From Neptunomonas antarctica (GTDB lineage Bacteria > Pseudomonadota > Gammaproteobacteria > Pseudomonadales > Balneatricaceae), in the NCBI RefSeq assembly GCF_001305295.1, contig NZ_LJSI01000015.1:1-64000 (forward strand): a stretch of DNA of 64,000 bases. Direction: 5' to 3'. The notes below the pieces were generated by a model. The model did not search any database. It was not told where the DNA came from and saw nothing but the letters and a program-made list of their open reading frames with translations. This document shows, one piece after another, positions 18,186-27,801 of the stretch. The position numbers and the translations under genes were made by a program. Each line of letters begins with the position of its first letter. Position 1 is the first letter of the stretch.

Positions 18186-20456
18186 ATGAGTATCAAAAAT
18201 ATTTCCGCACCAAAAATAGACTTCAACACACCCGCACAGATGAGGATGCGCAAGTTTCGCGCATTGAAGGACAAGCTGGCAGCTGGCGGGATTGCATTTG
18301 GCGGCATTAGCGTCATCGTTGCGATTGTGCTGATCTTTTTTTACTTACTCTATGAAGTAATGCCACTGTTCCAATCAGCCCACGTAGAACCATGGTCAAA
18401 AAATGACCGGGCGATTGAAAGCTATACTGTTCCTGGTTCAGGAAAAACCCTGTATCTGTCGATGGAAGAACAGGCCGAAATAGGCATTCGCGTATCCGAC
18501 AAAGGCGAAGTCATCTTTTTCAATACCCTGAATGGTAGCGTGATTAAATCAGAACAGATTAATGTGCCGGTTGGGGCCAGCATTACCAGCCTCTCGACAA
18601 TCTCTGACCCTTTACATCAATTTGCGATGGGTTTCAGTAACGGTGATGCGCTGATTATTGAGCATAATTATACCTCCACCTACCCTGATGGCGATCGTGT
18701 TATCACACCCACACTGATCTATCCACTCGGCAAAAAACCGATTCATATCGGTGACAAACCCCTTAAATTATTAGGCGTTTCGCACGGTGACGAAGACTGG
18801 AATCTGGTTGGGGGAGATGAGACGGGCCTGACCCAGACCAAGATTTCTATTGATGAAAATATGATGACGGGCGAAGTGGAAACCTCATCCGAGTCAGAAG
18901 CGCTACCTCAGTTCAATATCAACGCGGACAAGCTGTTATTATTGCCCGGTCGGCGCTGGCTACTGATGGCGAGCAAGAACACGCTCGCGGTTATCGATCT
19001 AAAAGCAGAAGGCGGCGCACAAACCACCCAGGTAGTAGAAGCGAGCAAAGGCACTATCACAGATTTTCAGACGCTGCTAGGCGGAAATGCAGTACTGATC
19101 GGTGATGATCTGGGTAAAGTGTCTCAATGGTTCCTGGTGCGTGACGACGTAACCGACTGGAAACTGACTAAAATCCGTGAGTTTACTGGCGGCACTCAGC
19201 CTATTGTTAACCTCTCTATTGAGCATCGCCGCAAAGGTTTCGCGTCGCTGGATACCGCAGGCACATTACGCCTGTTCAACACCACCGCCGAACGTAATGC
19301 GCTAACAGAAACTATCATTGACGGTGCGGCTGATCGTATTGCTTATGCGCCACGCTCAAACGCCATGTTAAGCGAAAAAGACGGTCAGCTTTCTCTTTGG
19401 GCTATTCATAACGAACACCCTGATATCTCCTGGTCGGCGCTGTGGAGTAAAGTCTGGTACGAAGGCTATGAAAAACCAGAATATATCTGGCAGTCATCTG
19501 CCTCAAGTAACGACTTCGAACCTAAATACAGCTTGGTACCTCTGGCTTTTGGTACGCTGAAAGCGGCTTTCTATGCCATGTTACTCGGTACGCCATTAGC
19601 GATCTGTGGTGCCATCTATACGGCTTACTTTATGGTGCCGGCGATGCGCCGCAAGGTTAAACCTTTCATTGAATTAATGGAGGCACTACCTACAGTTATT
19701 CTCGGCTTCCTGGCAGGTTTATGGCTTGCTCCCTTTATGGAAGACAAGCTGGCGGGGATATTCGTCATATTGCTGTTTGTGCCTATTGCGATTGTTGTCT
19801 TTGGTTTTGTCTGGGCTCAAGTACCCGATAGAATCCGTTTTCTGATCCCTGAAGGCTGGGATGCAGCGTTGCTGCTACCCGTTGTAATTCTGGCCGCCAT
19901 GTTTAGTTTATACATGGCCGATGGACTTGAGAGCCTGCTGTTTGGCGGTGATCTGCGTCTGTGGATGAGTAATGAACTCGATATACCTTTCGACCAACGT
20001 AATGCGTTGGTAGTCGGTATCGCGATGGGTTTTGCGGTTATCCCTACGATATTTTCTATTACAGAAGATGCTATTTTTGCTGTGCCGAAACATCTTAGTT
20101 ACGGTTCTCTGGCGTTAGGTGCTACGCCTTGGCAAACGCTGACACGGGTCGTTCTGCCTACCGCCAGCCCGGGGATTTTCTCTGCGTTGATGATTGGTAT
20201 GGGCCGGGCCGTGGGTGAAACCATGATCGTTCTGATGGCGACGGGTAACACCCCTATTATGGATATGAATATCTTTGAAGGTATGCGCACATTAGCCGCG
20301 AACATAGCGGTGGAAGTACCTGAATCCGCCGTCGGTAGTACCCACTATCGCATTCTATTCCTGGCCGCCTTTGTTCTGTTTATGTTCACCTTTGTAGTCA
20401 ATACACTGGCCGAATTAGTAAGACAGCGTCTACGCAAAAAGTACGGTTCTCTGTAA
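18186..20456 (+). CDS. pstC: Phosphate ABC transporter permease PstC (long form)
   Basis: Inner-membrane permease of the Pst phosphate importer. The 756 residues are far longer than the roughly 320 of E. coli PstC. One N-terminal span (about 35-60) is followed by a predicted periplasmic domain of some 390 residues with beta-propeller-like short repeats (for example GFSNGDALIIEHN, VIGDDLGKVSQWFLV, DTAGTLRLFN). The permease domain proper then follows with the ABC-coupling segment LGATPWQTLTRVVLPTASPG. Long PstC forms are known in Pseudomonas and Vibrio. The role of the extra domain is not established. First gene of pstCAB-phoU. Confidence 0.92.
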   Translation: MSIKNISAPKIDFNTPAQMRMRKFRALKDKLAAGGIAFGGISVIVAIVLIFFYLLYEVMPLFQSAHVEPWSKNDRAIESYTVPGSGKTLYLSMEEQAEIGIRVSDKGEVIFFNTLNGSVIKSEQINVPVGASITSLSTISDPLHQFAMGFSNGDALIIEHNYTSTYPDGDRVITPTLIYPLGKKPIHIGDKPLKLLGVSHGDEDWNLVGGDETGLTQTKISIDENMMTGEVETSSESEALPQFNINADKLLLLPGRRWLLMASKNTLAVIDLKAEGGAQTTQVVEASKGTITDFQTLLGGNAVLIGDDLGKVSQWFLVRDDVTDWKLTKIREFTGGTQPIVNLSIEHRRKGFASLDTAGTLRLFNTTAERNALTETIIDGAADRIAYAPRSNAMLSEKDGQLSLWAIHNEHPDISWSALWSKVWYEGYEKPEYIWQSSASSNDFEPKYSLVPLAFGTLKAAFYAMLLGTPLAICGAIYTAYFMVPAMRRKVKPFIELMEALPTVILGFLAGLWLAPFMEDKLAGIFVILLFVPIAIVVFGFVWAQVPDRIRFLIPEGWDAALLLPVVILAAMFSLYMADGLESLLFGGDLRLWMSNELDIPFDQRNALVVGIAMGFAVIPTIFSITEDAIFAVPKHLSYGSLALGATPWQTLTRVVLPTASPGIFSALMIGMGRAVGETMIVLMATGNTPIMDMNIFEGMRTLAANIAVEVPESAVGSTHYRILFLAAFVLFMFTFVVNTLAELVRQRLRKKYGSL

Positions 20457-20483
20457 CCTGTTGATGATTGAGGATTGAAAACA

Positions 20484-22172
20484 ATGAGAATCTCTTTTAC
20501 AGAATGGAAAAAATCCGGTTCACCATGGATTTGGTTAAATGCAGGGGCCGTTGCTATCTGCGTAATCATGGTCGTTGGTCTTCTCGGTCTGATTGCTGCT
20601 CGTGGTCTGGTGCACTTCTGGCCAGCCGATATTTTGCAGGCAAAATACTCATCGGATGGCAACCAGAGCCTGGTTATTGGTGAAATTGTAGAATCCGAGC
20701 AAGTCCCTGCCGAGCAGCTGCGTGATGCGGGTGTTATCGTACCTGACGGCACGAAAATGATGCGTCGTGACCTGATGAAAATAGGTAATCGTGATGTCGG
20801 TGGTATGGATTTCACATGGGTACTTGAGAATAATTTATCTGAGCAGAGCTATCCGCAAATGCTGTTCGCCACGGAGCGCCGCGAATGGGGCAATTTCTAT
20901 GGTTACCTGCGTGCACTTAAAGAAGGCGATACGCTGGTCGGTCAATATGCAGGCTACGATAAAACACCGGAATATATGGCTTTATGGAACCGCTTTGAAG
21001 CCAGTATTGAACGTGCACTGATCATCCGTAAAGATATTTACCAGATCGAAAAACATGAAATCGGCTCAATTAACTACACACTGGAACGCCTGCGTCTTGA
21101 GCAACGTTCTTTAGAGCTGAACGAAGTATCAGACCCCGCTCCGTATGCGGCGATAGAAGTTCAGCGTGCCGAATTGAATGCCAATTATCAAGATTTGCAA
21201 CAAAGCCTGATTGATCTCTATACCAAAATCAATCGTGACTCGATCGTAGCGGAAATATCGAATGGTCAGCAGGTAGATATTGCCGTTGCTAAAATTGTAC
21301 GTGCATTCCGCCCTAACGATATGAGCGTAACCGCTAAACTAGCCCACTATGGCGATAAACTCTGGGAATTTGTTTCAGATGATCCGCGTGAAGCCAATAC
21401 AGAGGGCGGCATATTCCCCGCCATCTTTGGTACCGTTATGATGGTTATTCTGATGTCCGTATTGGTCACGCCCTTTGGTGTGGTGGCCGCGGTTTATCTG
21501 CGCGAATATGCCAAGCAAGGTTTCATGACGCGTCTGATCCGCATCTCCGTTAACAACTTGGCAGGTGTACCCTCGATCGTATATGGTGTATTTGGACTGG
21601 GATTTTTTGTTTACTTTTTGGGAGGCAACATAGACAGTTTGTTTTTCCCTGAAGCACTGCCCTCTCCAACCTTCGGTACCGGTGGTCTGATGTGGGCATC
21701 AATCACATTAGCGCTGCTCACAGTACCCGTCGTTATTGTCGCAACTGAAGAAGGTTTATCGCGTATCCCACGCTCAGTGCGTGAAGGTTCACTGGCACTG
21801 GGAGCAACGAAAGCAGAAACGCTATGGAAAGTAGTATTACCCATGGCCAGCCCAGCCATGATGACCGGTGTTATTCTGGCCATCGCTCGCGCTGCCGGTG
21901 AAGTGGCTCCTCTGATGCTGGTGGGTGTGGTAAAACTGGCGCCTAGTTTACCGCTGGATGCTAACTACCCGTTCCTGCATCTGGATCAGAAATTTATGCA
22001 CCTGGGTTTCCATATCTATGATGTGGGTTTCCAAAGCCCTAACGTCGAAGCGGCGCGACCACTGGTCTATGCAACCGCATTGCTGCTGGTAATGGTGATT
22101 GCCCTATTGAATATTTCAGCCGTACAGCTTCGTAACCATCTGCGCGAAAAATATAAATCGCTCGAAATGTAA
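20484..22172 (+). CDS. pstA: Phosphate ABC transporter permease PstA (long form)
   Basis: Second permease of the Pst importer. I use the ATG at 20484, ten bases after an AGG, rather than a TTG three codons earlier, giving 562 residues against roughly 296 in E. coli. After the first span (about 20-50) there is a large inserted extracytoplasmic region of some 250 residues, partly helical with Glu/Leu/Gln-rich heptads (for example YTLERLRLEQRSLELNE). The transport domain follows with the coupling motif LGATKAETLWKVVLPMASPA. Like PstC it belongs to the enlarged family, so the two extra domains may pair outside the membrane. That pairing is inference. Confidence 0.92.
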   Translation: MRISFTEWKKSGSPWIWLNAGAVAICVIMVVGLLGLIAARGLVHFWPADILQAKYSSDGNQSLVIGEIVESEQVPAEQLRDAGVIVPDGTKMMRRDLMKIGNRDVGGMDFTWVLENNLSEQSYPQMLFATERREWGNFYGYLRALKEGDTLVGQYAGYDKTPEYMALWNRFEASIERALIIRKDIYQIEKHEIGSINYTLERLRLEQRSLELNEVSDPAPYAAIEVQRAELNANYQDLQQSLIDLYTKINRDSIVAEISNGQQVDIAVAKIVRAFRPNDMSVTAKLAHYGDKLWEFVSDDPREANTEGGIFPAIFGTVMMVILMSVLVTPFGVVAAVYLREYAKQGFMTRLIRISVNNLAGVPSIVYGVFGLGFFVYFLGGNIDSLFFPEALPSPTFGTGGLMWASITLALLTVPVVIVATEEGLSRIPRSVREGSLALGATKAETLWKVVLPMASPAMMTGVILAIARAAGEVAPLMLVGVVKLAPSLPLDANYPFLHLDQKFMHLGFHIYDVGFQSPNVEAARPLVYATALLLVMVIALLNISAVQLRNHLREKYKSLEM

Positions 22173-22205
22173 CGCTGTTTAACGAATAACTTTGAGAAGG
22201 TTTGA

Positions 22206-23045
22206 ATGAAAATGACATCTAACGCTAAAGCACACGGTATCGATATCTCATCGTTGCAGCGAGAAGTTCGGGATCTCGACCTGAGCTCCGAAACAACGAC
22301 TCTTCAGGTGAAAGATTTACGTTTATCATACGGAGATAAAGAGGCGCTGCACGGTATTAATATGGATATCCCGAAAAGGCGCGTAACCGCTTTTATCGGC
22401 CCATCCGGTTGCGGTAAATCTACATTATTACGTTGTTTCAATCGAATGAATGATCTGGTGGATGATTGCAACATTAGCGGCCAAATCCTGCTCGATGGTA
22501 ACAATATCTTTGAACGCACAGTCGATGTCGCAGACCTGCGTCGTCGCGTCGGCATGGTATTTCAAAAACCCAACCCATTTCCTAAGTCAATTTACGAAAA
22601 CGTTGCTTATGGCTTGCGTATTCAGGGCATCAAAAAGAAGCGTGATATTGATGAAACCGTTGAGTGGGCACTTAGATCAGCCGCTTTATGGGATGAAGTA
22701 AAAGATCGTCTGCATGAAAGCGCGCTAGGTATGTCAGGTGGACAACAACAACGTTTGGTGATTGCACGTACGATTGCGGTAAAACCGGAAGTCTTACTAC
22801 TCGATGAGCCAGCATCAGCATTGGACCCTATTTCCACACTGAAAATAGAAGAATTGATCCATGACTTAAAGAATGATTTCACCATTGTCATAGTCACACA
22901 TAATATGCAGCAGGCCGCCCGTGTTTCAGATTATACGGCTTTCATGTATATGGGTGATCTGATTGAATTTGGTGTGACCGATACACTTTTCACAAACCCA
23001 GAGAAGAAACAAACCGAAGATTACATTACCGGACGCTACGGTTAA
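22206..23045 (+). CDS. pstB: Phosphate ABC transporter ATP-binding protein PstB
   Basis: The cytoplasmic ATPase that drives phosphate import. The 279 residues contain Walker [10 protein letters not shown], the Q-loop in [19 protein letters not shown], the signature SGGQQQR, Walker [14 protein letters not shown] and the switch histidine in [13 protein letters not shown]. An N-terminal extension of about 30 residues precedes the fold, as is common in the Pseudomonas/Vibrio type. It starts 33 bases after pstA with an AGAAGG ribosome site and precedes phoU. Confidence 0.96.
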   Translation: MKMTSNAKAHGIDISSLQREVRDLDLSSETTTLQVKDLRLSYGDKEALHGINMDIPKRRVTAFIGPSGCGKSTLLRCFNRMNDLVDDCNISGQILLDGNNIFERTVDVADLRRRVGMVFQKPNPFPKSIYENVAYGLRIQGIKKKRDIDETVEWALRSAALWDEVKDRLHESALGMSGGQQQRLVIARTIAVKPEVLLLDEPASALDPISTLKIEELIHDLKNDFTIVIVTHNMQQAARVSDYTAFMYMGDLIEFGVTDTLFTNPEKKQTEDYITGRYG

Positions 23046-23134
23046 GGATTAACTTTAATTAAGCCTTAACTCACATTAACGCCATTATATTTTCTCAGTT
23101 TGTGAATCATTAATCAGAACGGAGTACCGTCACC

Positions 23135-23878
23135 GTGGAACTCACCAAAGATACATTTTCGACCCATATTTCGCAGCAATTCAATGATGAACTAGAGCAG
23201 ATTCGTACTGAACTTCTTACCATGGGTGGTATTGTCGAACGTCAGGTTCATGATGCGATCCAGGCACTACTAACCGGTGATGCTGAGCTTGCTGAGCAGT
23301 CACGCCGTGTAGACAAGCAGACCAATGACATGGAATTGATGATTGATGAACGCTGCACCACTATCATCGCCCGACGTCAGCCAGCGGCCAGTGATCTGCG
23401 ACTCATCGTTGCCATATCAAAATCCGTCAATGACCTTGAGCGTATGGGCGATGAAGCTAGTCGCATTTGTCGTCAGGCCATTGAACTGGTAGAAGATGGC
23501 GAATCACAACGCGGTTATCAGGAAGTCCGTCATATTGGCTCCCTGGTCAGCTCAATGGTGAAAGATGTGCTGACCGCTTTTGCCCGAAATGATACCGAAC
23601 TGGCCTATCATGTTGCTAAGCAAGATAAAGCTGTTGATCAAGAGTATCGGACTGCGATGCGCTCCCTGGTTACCTATATGATGGAGGACTCACGTGCTAT
23701 CTCCAGCAGCCTGAATGTTATCTGGGTATTACGCAGCCTGGAACGTATTGGTGACCACTCCCGCAATATGGCGGAGCACCTAATCTATATGGTCAGTGGT
23801 ACCGATGTTCGTCACCAGCCATTATCAAAAATAAAACAAACGGCAGGGCTAAGCGGAGATGACGACATCGAAAGCTAA
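23135..23878 (+). CDS. phoU: Phosphate signalling regulator PhoU
   Basis: PhoU links the Pst transporter to the sensor kinase PhoR and keeps the regulon off when phosphate is plentiful. The 247-residue product is a double three-helix bundle. Its two metal-binding repeats are visible around LIVAISKSVNDLERMGDEASRI and VIWVLRSLERIGDHSRNMAEH. It starts at GTG with GGAG ten bases upstream. The 89-base gap after pstB has a GTTAAGG/CCTTAAC inverted repeat (23041-23070) but no Pho box, so it is probably transcribed with pstCAB. Confidence 0.95.
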   Translation: MELTKDTFSTHISQQFNDELEQIRTELLTMGGIVERQVHDAIQALLTGDAELAEQSRRVDKQTNDMELMIDERCTTIIARRQPAASDLRLIVAISKSVNDLERMGDEASRICRQAIELVEDGESQRGYQEVRHIGSLVSSMVKDVLTAFARNDTELAYHVAKQDKAVDQEYRTAMRSLVTYMMEDSRAISSSLNVIWVLRSLERIGDHSRNMAEHLIYMVSGTDVRHQPLSKIKQTAGLSGDDDIES

Positions 23879-23900
23879 TCGCTCTTGCCTATAAGATATA

Positions 23901-23926
23901 AGCAGCCTCCGTGGCTGCTTTTTTTA
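23901..23926 (+). terminator. Rho-independent terminator after phoU
   Basis: A 7-bp stem AGCAGCC/GGCTGCT with a 5-base loop is followed by a run of T. It ends the pst-phoU transcript and separates it from the GGDEF fusion gene. Confidence 0.85.
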
Positions 23927-24014
23927 TTCTTTTATAATCGGGAGGGCTTAGTATAAAATTTTTGCTACAATCAGCCGCTAGCTTCTTTTAACAAAAAAAA
24001 CACGGTAATGCTCC

Positions 24015-25541
24015 ATGCTGCAAGCAAGTACGAGTCAGTATATTGTCTATGGTGATCTCAATTGCCCTTACAGTTATGCGCTTCACGAACGTTTAAAAGC
24101 ACTGAATCTTCTTGATATAGTAGATTATCGCCTCGTTGAGCATGCTCAGGATATTGGCCTCTATGGCAACACACCTGACATGCTGGCAGAACTAGCCAGT
24201 GATGTGTTTTCGATACGTAGCTATGCCAGTGAAGTCACTATTGCATTACCGCCAGAACGTCCTGATAGCCGCTTTGCTATTTTGTGTGTCATTGCAGCCG
24301 CACATATTGATAATAAAAAAGCAGGTTTTTTTCGCGACTTGTTCTATAAAGCCATGTGGATCGATGGTCTGGATATCGCCAGCCCCACCGTTATTTTTGA
24401 CTGCCTGCAAGCCGCAGGTTTACCCACTGAATTATCCATCGATATGGATGCAGAAGAGATACTGGAAGAGTGGCAGGATCGCTGGGAAGGCAGCCAGACA
24501 GGCTCCCGCGTACCGGTTATTTTTTCACCTGACAACCGAAAACTAGTGGGGTTAGCATCCATCGATGAAATTAAAGCTTTTTTCGCGGGTGAAGATAATA
24601 AGGTCGAGCATGACTCGCGACAGATCTGTAAGTATTCAGAACACCATACAATTGCGGTATTCGCCAGTGAAGGCCTGGCGCCTGTCTGGCAACTGATTGA
24701 TGCCTTACGTAGCGACTATAATATTCTACTTCCCGCGACGCTAGGCGACCTGAAACAGCAGCTGGAAACGGCCGAGCAAACACCCGATTTACTCTTAATA
24801 CATGCTACTGATGATTGGCTGAATAACCTTTTACAGTGCCAGCGTTTGATTCAGAACAAACATAATGCTTTTGTGCCTATCGCTCTGATTGGCGCGGACA
24901 ATGATGATAAGCAAGAGCTGCAGGCCTATGCCCACGGCGCTTCGGACTATTTAGTACAAGACCGGGCCGCCGGCATCATTCGTGCTCGTATCAGCATGAT
25001 GCTAGAACTGAAACGCTCACGTGACTTCCTTGAACGGTCTGCCCGCATTGATGGACTCACCGGTGTTAATAACCGTCGTGAATTTGAAAAAACATTAGAA
25101 ATGGAATGGCGTCGCAGCGCACGCACCCGACAGCCGCTCTCGCTGATCATGCTGGATGTTGATCACTTTAAAGCATTTAACGACCGTTATGGGCATCTTG
25201 CAGGTGATAGCTGCCTGAGACGCATTGCGAGTGCGATGCAAACCACAGTAAACCGTTCTCACGATGCCGTATGCCGTTACGGCGGAGAGGAATTTGTGGT
25301 TTTATTACCCGATACCGATAAAAAGGGTGCCGCGCTCGTAGCACAAGCGATTCGTGACCATATATTATCGCTTGGTATTGCGCATGAGCGATCATCAACC
25401 GGCTTAGTGGTCACTGTTAGTCAGGGTGTAGCTACGCTGATTCCATCAAGCAGCAACAACCCTCACGAACTGGTTGAACAAGCAGACCAGGCTCTCTACA
25501 AAGCTAAGAACACGCAACGGAACTGCGTGGTTGCTGCCTGA
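24015..25541 (+). CDS. DsbA/FrnE-like domain fused to receiver-like and GGDEF domains
   Basis: A 508-residue soluble protein with three apparent parts. Residues 1 to about 195 look like the DsbA/FrnE/HCCA-isomerase thioredoxin-fold group. YGDLNCPYSYA has one cysteine (Cys17) at the catalytic position, a helical insert follows, and the cis-proline strand SRVPVIF leads to the C-terminal helix. Residues about 210-330 resemble a degenerate receiver domain (PDLLLIHATDDW, FVPIALIGAD, AYAHGASDYLVQD). Residues about 340-508 are a GGDEF domain with GGEEF at 423-427 and I-site RSHD at 414-417, so active cyclic di-GMP synthesis is expected. There is no signal peptide. The start is the ATG at 24015. It lies behind phoU after a terminator, with no Pho box. 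The first two domain calls are by eye. Confidence 0.8.
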   Translation: MLQASTSQYIVYGDLNCPYSYALHERLKALNLLDIVDYRLVEHAQDIGLYGNTPDMLAELASDVFSIRSYASEVTIALPPERPDSRFAILCVIAAAHIDNKKAGFFRDLFYKAMWIDGLDIASPTVIFDCLQAAGLPTELSIDMDAEEILEEWQDRWEGSQTGSRVPVIFSPDNRKLVGLASIDEIKAFFAGEDNKVEHDSRQICKYSEHHTIAVFASEGLAPVWQLIDALRSDYNILLPATLGDLKQQLETAEQTPDLLLIHATDDWLNNLLQCQRLIQNKHNAFVPIALIGADNDDKQELQAYAHGASDYLVQDRAAGIIRARISMMLELKRSRDFLERSARIDGLTGVNNRREFEKTLEMEWRRSARTRQPLSLIMLDVDHFKAFNDRYGHLAGDSCLRRIASAMQTTVNRSHDAVCRYGGEEFVVLLPDTDKKGAALVAQAIRDHILSLGIAHERSSTGLVVTVSQGVATLIPSSSNNPHELVEQADQALYKAKNTQRNCVVAA

Positions 25542-25578
25542 AGTTAGCATTACAGTGAACGCACAATATCGCTACTCG

Positions 25579-26157
25579 TCAGATAAAATCAGCAAATGGC
25601 GGGAAGCGCTCAACGAGACCTTCGCGTCCTAATTCACGTAACAATTTAATATTACGTTCGGGAATCTCTTCAGGATTATCGTAATGTGTCAGAACCCGGC
25701 TCATCTGACCTTCCCGAATAATATGTACCATTGGAAAAGGTGAACGGTTGGTCCAGTGGCTAAGGTCATCTGGCTCAACACCGGCAAACAGATAGGCTGG
25801 ATGAAAACTGGCCAACTGAAAAACCCCGGACAAACCGGATTTTGCTAACAGGTCTTCGAAATAAGCCAGCAGATCCAGATAATCATAAAAATCAGAGACA
25901 GCTCTTGGCATGATAACCAAGGTGGTGGCGATCTCTTTCTCCTCTTTTTCCTGAATCAGATTAAGTTCTTGCAGAAAATTACTGGCAAGCGCTTCCATGC
26001 TTTCAGCATCGGTGACGGCGTAACGAAGTGTATCATTACGCACCACGGGTGCAGCAAAAGGACACAGGTTCAGCCCAACGACAATGGTCTCGACCCACTG
26101 ACGACTTAAGGCGACAATCTCTTCACAGGTGTAGTGTTGTGCAGTCTGTATTTTCAT
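25579..26157 (-). CDS. DUF1415 family protein
   Basis: A 192-residue soluble protein. The DUF1415 signature is clear: VGLNLCPFAAP near the N-terminus, then TTLVIMPRAVSDFYDYLDLL, FQLASFHPAYLFAG and NRSPFPMVHIIRE. The conserved Cys and His residues suggest an enzyme or metal site, but the function is unknown. It is convergent with the GGDEF fusion gene and divergent from ubiC with a 99-base gap. Confidence 0.87.
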   Translation of the reverse strand: MKIQTAQHYTCEEIVALSRQWVETIVVGLNLCPFAAPVVRNDTLRYAVTDAESMEALASNFLQELNLIQEKEEKEIATTLVIMPRAVSDFYDYLDLLAYFEDLLAKSGLSGVFQLASFHPAYLFAGVEPDDLSHWTNRSPFPMVHIIREGQMSRVLTHYDNPEEIPERNIKLLRELGREGLVERFPPFADFI

Positions 26158-26256
26158 AGCGGCATCCTAATCCAAACAGCGGCACTGAGCCAGCCTGATA
26201 TACTGTTTCAAGACAGATAAGAGTAGAATACCGGCAGTTTTAATAAGGAATTTACC

Positions 26257-26802
26257 GTGCCTATCCCCTCTGCACTCACAGCCCTGAATTTTGATGTCCG
26301 CTGGATCAGCTTAAGACGCGTCACTCGTCTTCATGCTCCCCAGTGCTGGCAACGCTGGTTAACTGACCGCGCCTCGTTGACTCAACATCTGATCAGAGCC
26401 AGCGAAGGTGATTTTAAGGTTGAAGTAGTGAGTCAGGGCTGGGGCCGTCCTACACGGTCGGAAGCCCTTGCTCTGGGCATCCCGATGCGTCAGTTAGCGC
26501 TAATCCGTGAAGTCCGGTTAATCGGTAACCAGCAGGTATGGGTCTACGCACGCTCGATCATTCCGGCTTCAACCATCACGGGACAAGAGCGCCAGCTCCA
26601 TCATGTGGGCAACCGCTCTTTGGGTACGATTCTCTTTAGTGATCCCACCATGCATCGCGGCCCTTTGCAGATCAGCCGGCTGAAGCTATCTAATCAACAA
26701 GCAGTATGGGCGCGTCGTTCAAAATTTTTCTTATCAGGAAAGCCTTTACTGGTCTGTGAAGTTTTTCTCCCCGCGCTGCAACAGGTACACTACAAACCTT
26801 AA
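26257..26802 (+). CDS. ubiC: Chorismate lyase UbiC
   Basis: Converts chorismate to 4-hydroxybenzoate and pyruvate, the first committed step of ubiquinone synthesis. The 181-residue product starts at GTG with AAGGAA upstream. Family features are WLTDRASLTQHL, VYARSIIPASTI and LGTILFSDPTMHRGPLQISRL, where the arginines and Glu of the product pocket lie. ubiA follows 33 bases later, forming the usual ubiCA pair. Confidence 0.93.
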   Translation: MPIPSALTALNFDVRWISLRRVTRLHAPQCWQRWLTDRASLTQHLIRASEGDFKVEVVSQGWGRPTRSEALALGIPMRQLALIREVRLIGNQQVWVYARSIIPASTITGQERQLHHVGNRSLGTILFSDPTMHRGPLQISRLKLSNQQAVWARRSKFFLSGKPLLVCEVFLPALQQVHYKP

Positions 26803-26835
26803 TTCTCTTAATTTATCTAGCCGACCCTAATACTC

Positions 26836-27726
26836 ATGTCAGACATCATCTCCAAACCTGCATTATCCCTGCGTGAACGTGTTGCGATCTATATTGATCT
26901 GACGCGTTTTAACCGACCGGTCGGCAGTTATTTATTACTCTGGCCAACTCTGTGGGCACTGTGGATTGCAGCGCAAGGTATACCTGATCTAAAAATATTA
27001 GCTATTTTTATCATCGGTGTTTTTCTAACCCGATCCGCAGGATGCGTTATTAACGATTTTGCTGACCGGAAAATCGATGCCCACGTCAAACGGACTTCAC
27101 AACGCCCTTTAGTCACGGGGCGAATCAGCAGCAAAGAAGCACTGACATTATTCGCGGTATTGATGTTGCTCGCTTTCGGTTTGGTGTTACTGACTAACAA
27201 GATGACGATTATGATGTCATTTGGCGGGCTGTTTCTGGCGTCCCTCTACCCTTTTATGAAACGCTACACGCATCTACCCCAAATAGTATTGGGAGCCGCT
27301 TTCGGCTGGGCCATTCCTATGGCGTTTACGGCCATCAATGAATCAATTCCCGCGATTGCCTGGCTGATCTATATTGCTAAAATACTCTGGACAGTCGCGT
27401 ATGACACTATGTATGCCATGGTTGACCGTGATGATGACCTTAAAATTGGCGTCAAATCGACAGCCATTTTGTTCGGTGATCTGGATAAAATAATTATTGG
27501 TATTTTACAATTATTGACACTCGCTATATTGCTTATAGTCGGCATACAATTAGACTTTTCCAGTGTCTATTATGCGGGTGTATTAATCGCCGCTGCGTTA
27601 TTCTGCTACCAACAAATCCTGATCCGTAAACGTGAACGCGACCCATGCTTCACGGCGTTTCTGAACAATCACTATGCCGGATTGTCTGTTTTTATAGGCA
27701 TTTTCGTGCACTACTTAGCACTTTAA
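26836..27726 (+). CDS. ubiA: 4-hydroxybenzoate polyprenyltransferase UbiA
   Basis: Membrane prenyltransferase that attaches the polyprenyl tail to 4-hydroxybenzoate. The 296 residues have eight to nine hydrophobic spans. Both Asp-rich Mg-diphosphate motifs are present: [20 protein letters not shown] and [34 protein letters not shown] near the N-terminus is also typical. It directly follows ubiC. The phoB Pho box begins just after its stop codon. Confidence 0.96.
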   Translation: MSDIISKPALSLRERVAIYIDLTRFNRPVGSYLLLWPTLWALWIAAQGIPDLKILAIFIIGVFLTRSAGCVINDFADRKIDAHVKRTSQRPLVTGRISSKEALTLFAVLMLLAFGLVLLTNKMTIMMSFGGLFLASLYPFMKRYTHLPQIVLGAAFGWAIPMAFTAINESIPAIAWLIYIAKILWTVAYDTMYAMVDRDDDLKIGVKSTAILFGDLDKIIIGILQLLTLAILLIVGIQLDFSSVYYAGVLIAAALFCYQQILIRKRERDPCFTAFLNNHYAGLSVFIGIFVHYLAL

Positions 27727-27733
27727 GCTCACT

Positions 27734-27766
27734 TGTAACATTGCTGTCATAATAAAGCAGTGTAAT
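27734..27766 (+). promoter_or_regulatory. Pho box and promoter of phoBR
   Basis: Direct repeats TGTAACA (27734-27740) and TGTCATA (27745-27751) start 11 bases apart. A TGTAAT -10 (five of six to consensus) begins 16 bases after the start of the second repeat, as in the pstS and pstC promoters. This indicates positive autoregulation of phoB. Confidence 0.88.
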
Positions 27767-27801
27767 ACTCCCGACATAATTTATGCGTAGGGACGGTTAA
27801 C

